Part shown: piece after piece, positions 4,962-6,319 of the stretch
Position numbering within the stretch: position 1 is the stretch's first letter
Layout: every line of letters begins with the position of its first letter
NCBI GenBank assembly: GCA_023252395.1
Contig: JAJPDY010000071.1
Location: forward strand, 1 to 6,319
Direction of reading: 5' to 3'
Source: Nitrososphaera sp.
Lineage (GTDB): Archaea; Thermoproteota; Nitrososphaeria; Nitrososphaerales; Nitrososphaeraceae
Length of the DNA stretch: 6,319 nt
Made by a program: the position numbers and the translations under genes
Notes under the pieces: generated by a model
Database searches by the model: none
What the model saw: the letters and a program-made list of their open reading frames with translations, nothing else
What the model was told of the DNA's origin: nothing

Positions 4962-6319
4962 GTGGATAGCGTAGAAAAACAAGCCGTGAATAGTTCAGGG
5001 TGGATAACGCTCATCATCCTGAGTTGCTTGGGCCTTATCGTGATGTTTGACGAGACCATGATACTGCCCGCTATCCCGGATTTCATCAGGGATTATAATA
5101 TCTCGTACAGCACCTCGTCATGGATACTCTCGTCTTATATCATTGCAGGCGCAGTCATGACTCCTATCGCAGGCAAGCTGTCAGACATCTATGGAAAGAA
5201 AAAGATACTGCTCCTAGTGATGGCAGTTTACGCAATAGGCATCCTGTCTGGACGGTTTGCCCACAGCATAGAGTTCATGCTCATGGCAAGAGTGGCGCAG
5301 GGAGTCGGGATGTCGATGTTCCCTATCGCCTTTGGGATAATCAGGGAAGTCCTTCCAGAGAAAAAGCTTGCAATAGGTCAGACGATATTCAGCTCTACGT
5401 TCTCTGGCGGCGCGGTAATCGGGCTTGTAGTTGGCGCAGCCATAATCCAGAACTATGGATGGCAGGCAACATTCTTGGCTATACTTCCTGCTGCAATCGC
5501 ACTCTGGTTCGTAATAGTAAAGTTTGTGCGTGTCCGCGGTCCGGTGCCAATGGAAGGAGGCAATACCCAGAAAATTGACATCAAGGGGACGCTCGCGCTG
5601 GCTGCCACGATAATTACATTTCTAGCCGGCATCTCGTTCTTGGAAAGCAATGGCGCAGGGTATCAGGTTCCAGGCCTCTTTGCCGCATCAGCGGTGTCGC
5701 TTGCGGCATTTGTCGCCATTGAAAAGAAGGTGCAGTCTCCGCTGATCGACCTAAAGTTGATGACAAGCAAACTCTTCCTTCCGCCTGTCATGATCCTAAT
5801 GCTAGTCTCGATGTCCATTTTCATGGTGTACCAGACCATACCTGTCATGGTACGGAGCCCGCAGCCGCTTGGATTTGGAGGGGATGCGGTGACTTCTGCG
5901 GCAGTCCAGATGCCATTTATGATAGTGCTGCTTATCGGGACGGTAACTTCCGGCTTTCTTCTGAATAAAGTCGGCAACACCAAGCTGTTGCTGCTGGGCA
6001 CTGCAGTCAGCACTATTGGGTTCTTTAGCCTGTTCATGTTCAATTCGACAGAAAACATGGTTTCAGTCGGGCTTGCGATAATCGCTGCCGGGCTTTCACT
6101 CTCGATTGCCGGCGCATTTAACGTGATACTCCTTTCAGTGCCAATGCAGGTGACCGGGATTGCCCTTGGAATGGCGGTGCTCCTCAACTTGGTTGGAATG
6201 TCAGTGGGTCCGTCTTTGGCCGGGGTATTCCAGCAGATGAATCAGGGAACTGTTCCCGGAATTGCAGGCTCGTTCCCAACTCATGATGCCTACAGCCTGA
6301 TATTCATTACTGCGGCGCT
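4962..6319 (+). CDS. Major facilitator superfamily transporter, DHA2-like (14-TM drug/proton antiporter type), 3' end outside window
   Basis: An MFS permease of the cytoplasmic membrane, probably a proton-coupled exporter of small molecules; the substrate cannot be read from the sequence. There are 452 codons in the window, the frame is still open at the right edge, and a stop at 4956-4958 limits it upstream. GTG 4962 is taken as start because it leaves about 13 cytoplasmic residues before a complete TM1; ATG 5043 would cut TM1 in half. TM1 carries VMFDETMILPAIPDF (27-41), the LDxTIVNVALP-like motif of DHA2 proteins. Motif A is GKLSDIYGKKK at 71-81, and the motif B core RVAQGVG is at 110-116. 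The classic motif C in TM5 is degenerate (SGGAVIGLVVGAA). A second GP motif, LVGMSVGPSLAG, comes late, as in DHA2 C-halves. I count about 13 hydrophobic segments, with a fourteenth beginning at the edge (YSLIFITAA), so only a short C-terminus is missing. It has its own upstream region rich in palindromes, suggesting regulated expression, which is common for efflux pumps. Confidence 0.9.
   Translation, partial: MDSVEKQAVNSSGWITLIILSCLGLIVMFDETMILPAIPDFIRDYNISYSTSSWILSSYIIAGAVMTPIAGKLSDIYGKKKILLLVMAVYAIGILSGRFAHSIEFMLMARVAQGVGMSMFPIAFGIIREVLPEKKLAIGQTIFSSTFSGGAVIGLVVGAAIIQNYGWQATFLAILPAAIALWFVIVKFVRVRGPVPMEGGNTQKIDIKGTLALAATIITFLAGISFLESNGAGYQVPGLFAASAVSLAAFVAIEKKVQSPLIDLKLMTSKLFLPPVMILMLVSMSIFMVYQTIPVMVRSPQPLGFGGDAVTSAAVQMPFMIVLLIGTVTSGFLLNKVGNTKLLLLGTAVSTIGFFSLFMFNSTENMVSVGLAIIAAGLSLSIAGAFNVILLSVPMQVTGIALGMAVLLNLVGMSVGPSLAGVFQQMNQGTVPGIAGSFPTHDAYSLIFITAA

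Noticed and set aside
5043..5045. ATG 5043 as start of the transporter
   Set aside because: It would remove half of TM1, and the upstream codons back to GTG 4962 encode a normal N-terminus and hydrophobic helix.
5120..5578. 152-codon plus-strand frame starting at ATG 5120
   Set aside because: It overlaps the transporter in another frame; the transporter frame carries MFS motifs and this one encodes a Cys/Arg/His-rich sequence without a fold pattern.
5663..6187. 174-codon open frame on the minus strand within the transporter
   Set aside because: It is the antisense of conserved membrane segments; it is rich in Ser, Thr and Ile as expected from the complement of hydrophobic codons, and shows no motif.
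1..6319. CRISPR arrays, insertion sequences, attachment sites or defence genes
   Set aside because: No spaced direct repeats, transposase or integrase motifs, or terminal inverted repeats were found.

Overview
The window looks like chromosomal DNA of an ammonia-oxidising archaeon of the Nitrososphaerales (Thaumarchaeota/Nitrososphaeria). The evidence is the split three-subunit biotin-dependent acyl-CoA carboxylase operon, the archaeal TATA-box promoters placed so that mRNAs would be (nearly) leaderless, the scarcity of Shine-Dalgarno sites, and a GC content near 50 %. The taxonomic placement is inferred, because no marker gene is present.

Layout. Positions 1-47 hold a strong archaeal promoter. 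Positions 48-3608 hold a tight same-strand operon: carboxyltransferase (48-1589), biotin carboxylase (1595-3097) and biotin carboxyl carrier protein (3099-3608), with junctions of a few bases. These are the three parts of one enzyme: the carboxylase charges biotin on the carrier with bicarbonate-derived CO2, and the carboxyltransferase passes it to acetyl-CoA or propionyl-CoA. In Thaumarchaeota this enzyme performs the two carboxylation steps of the 3-hydroxypropionate/4-hydroxybutyrate CO2-fixation cycle, so this is probably the central autotrophic carboxylase of the cell. An isoleucine at the known specificity position of the carboxyltransferase agrees with dual substrate use.

Positions 3609-3653 carry a separate promoter for a class I SAM-dependent methyltransferase (3654-4433) of unknown substrate, noticeably more AT-rich than the carboxylase genes. 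It is followed by a small unrecognised helical protein (about 4512-4766), possibly a lineage-specific archaeal domain. Positions 4767-4961 are a 195-base non-coding stretch with several perfect palindromes and an inverted repeat, which are candidate operators. Positions 4962-6319 hold a 14-TM-type (DHA2-like) major facilitator efflux transporter that starts with GTG and runs off the right end of the window.

I see no RNA gene, CRISPR array, insertion sequence or mobile element. Most of the window is ordinary core metabolism; the less explained parts are the small protein and the palindrome-rich region ahead of the transporter.
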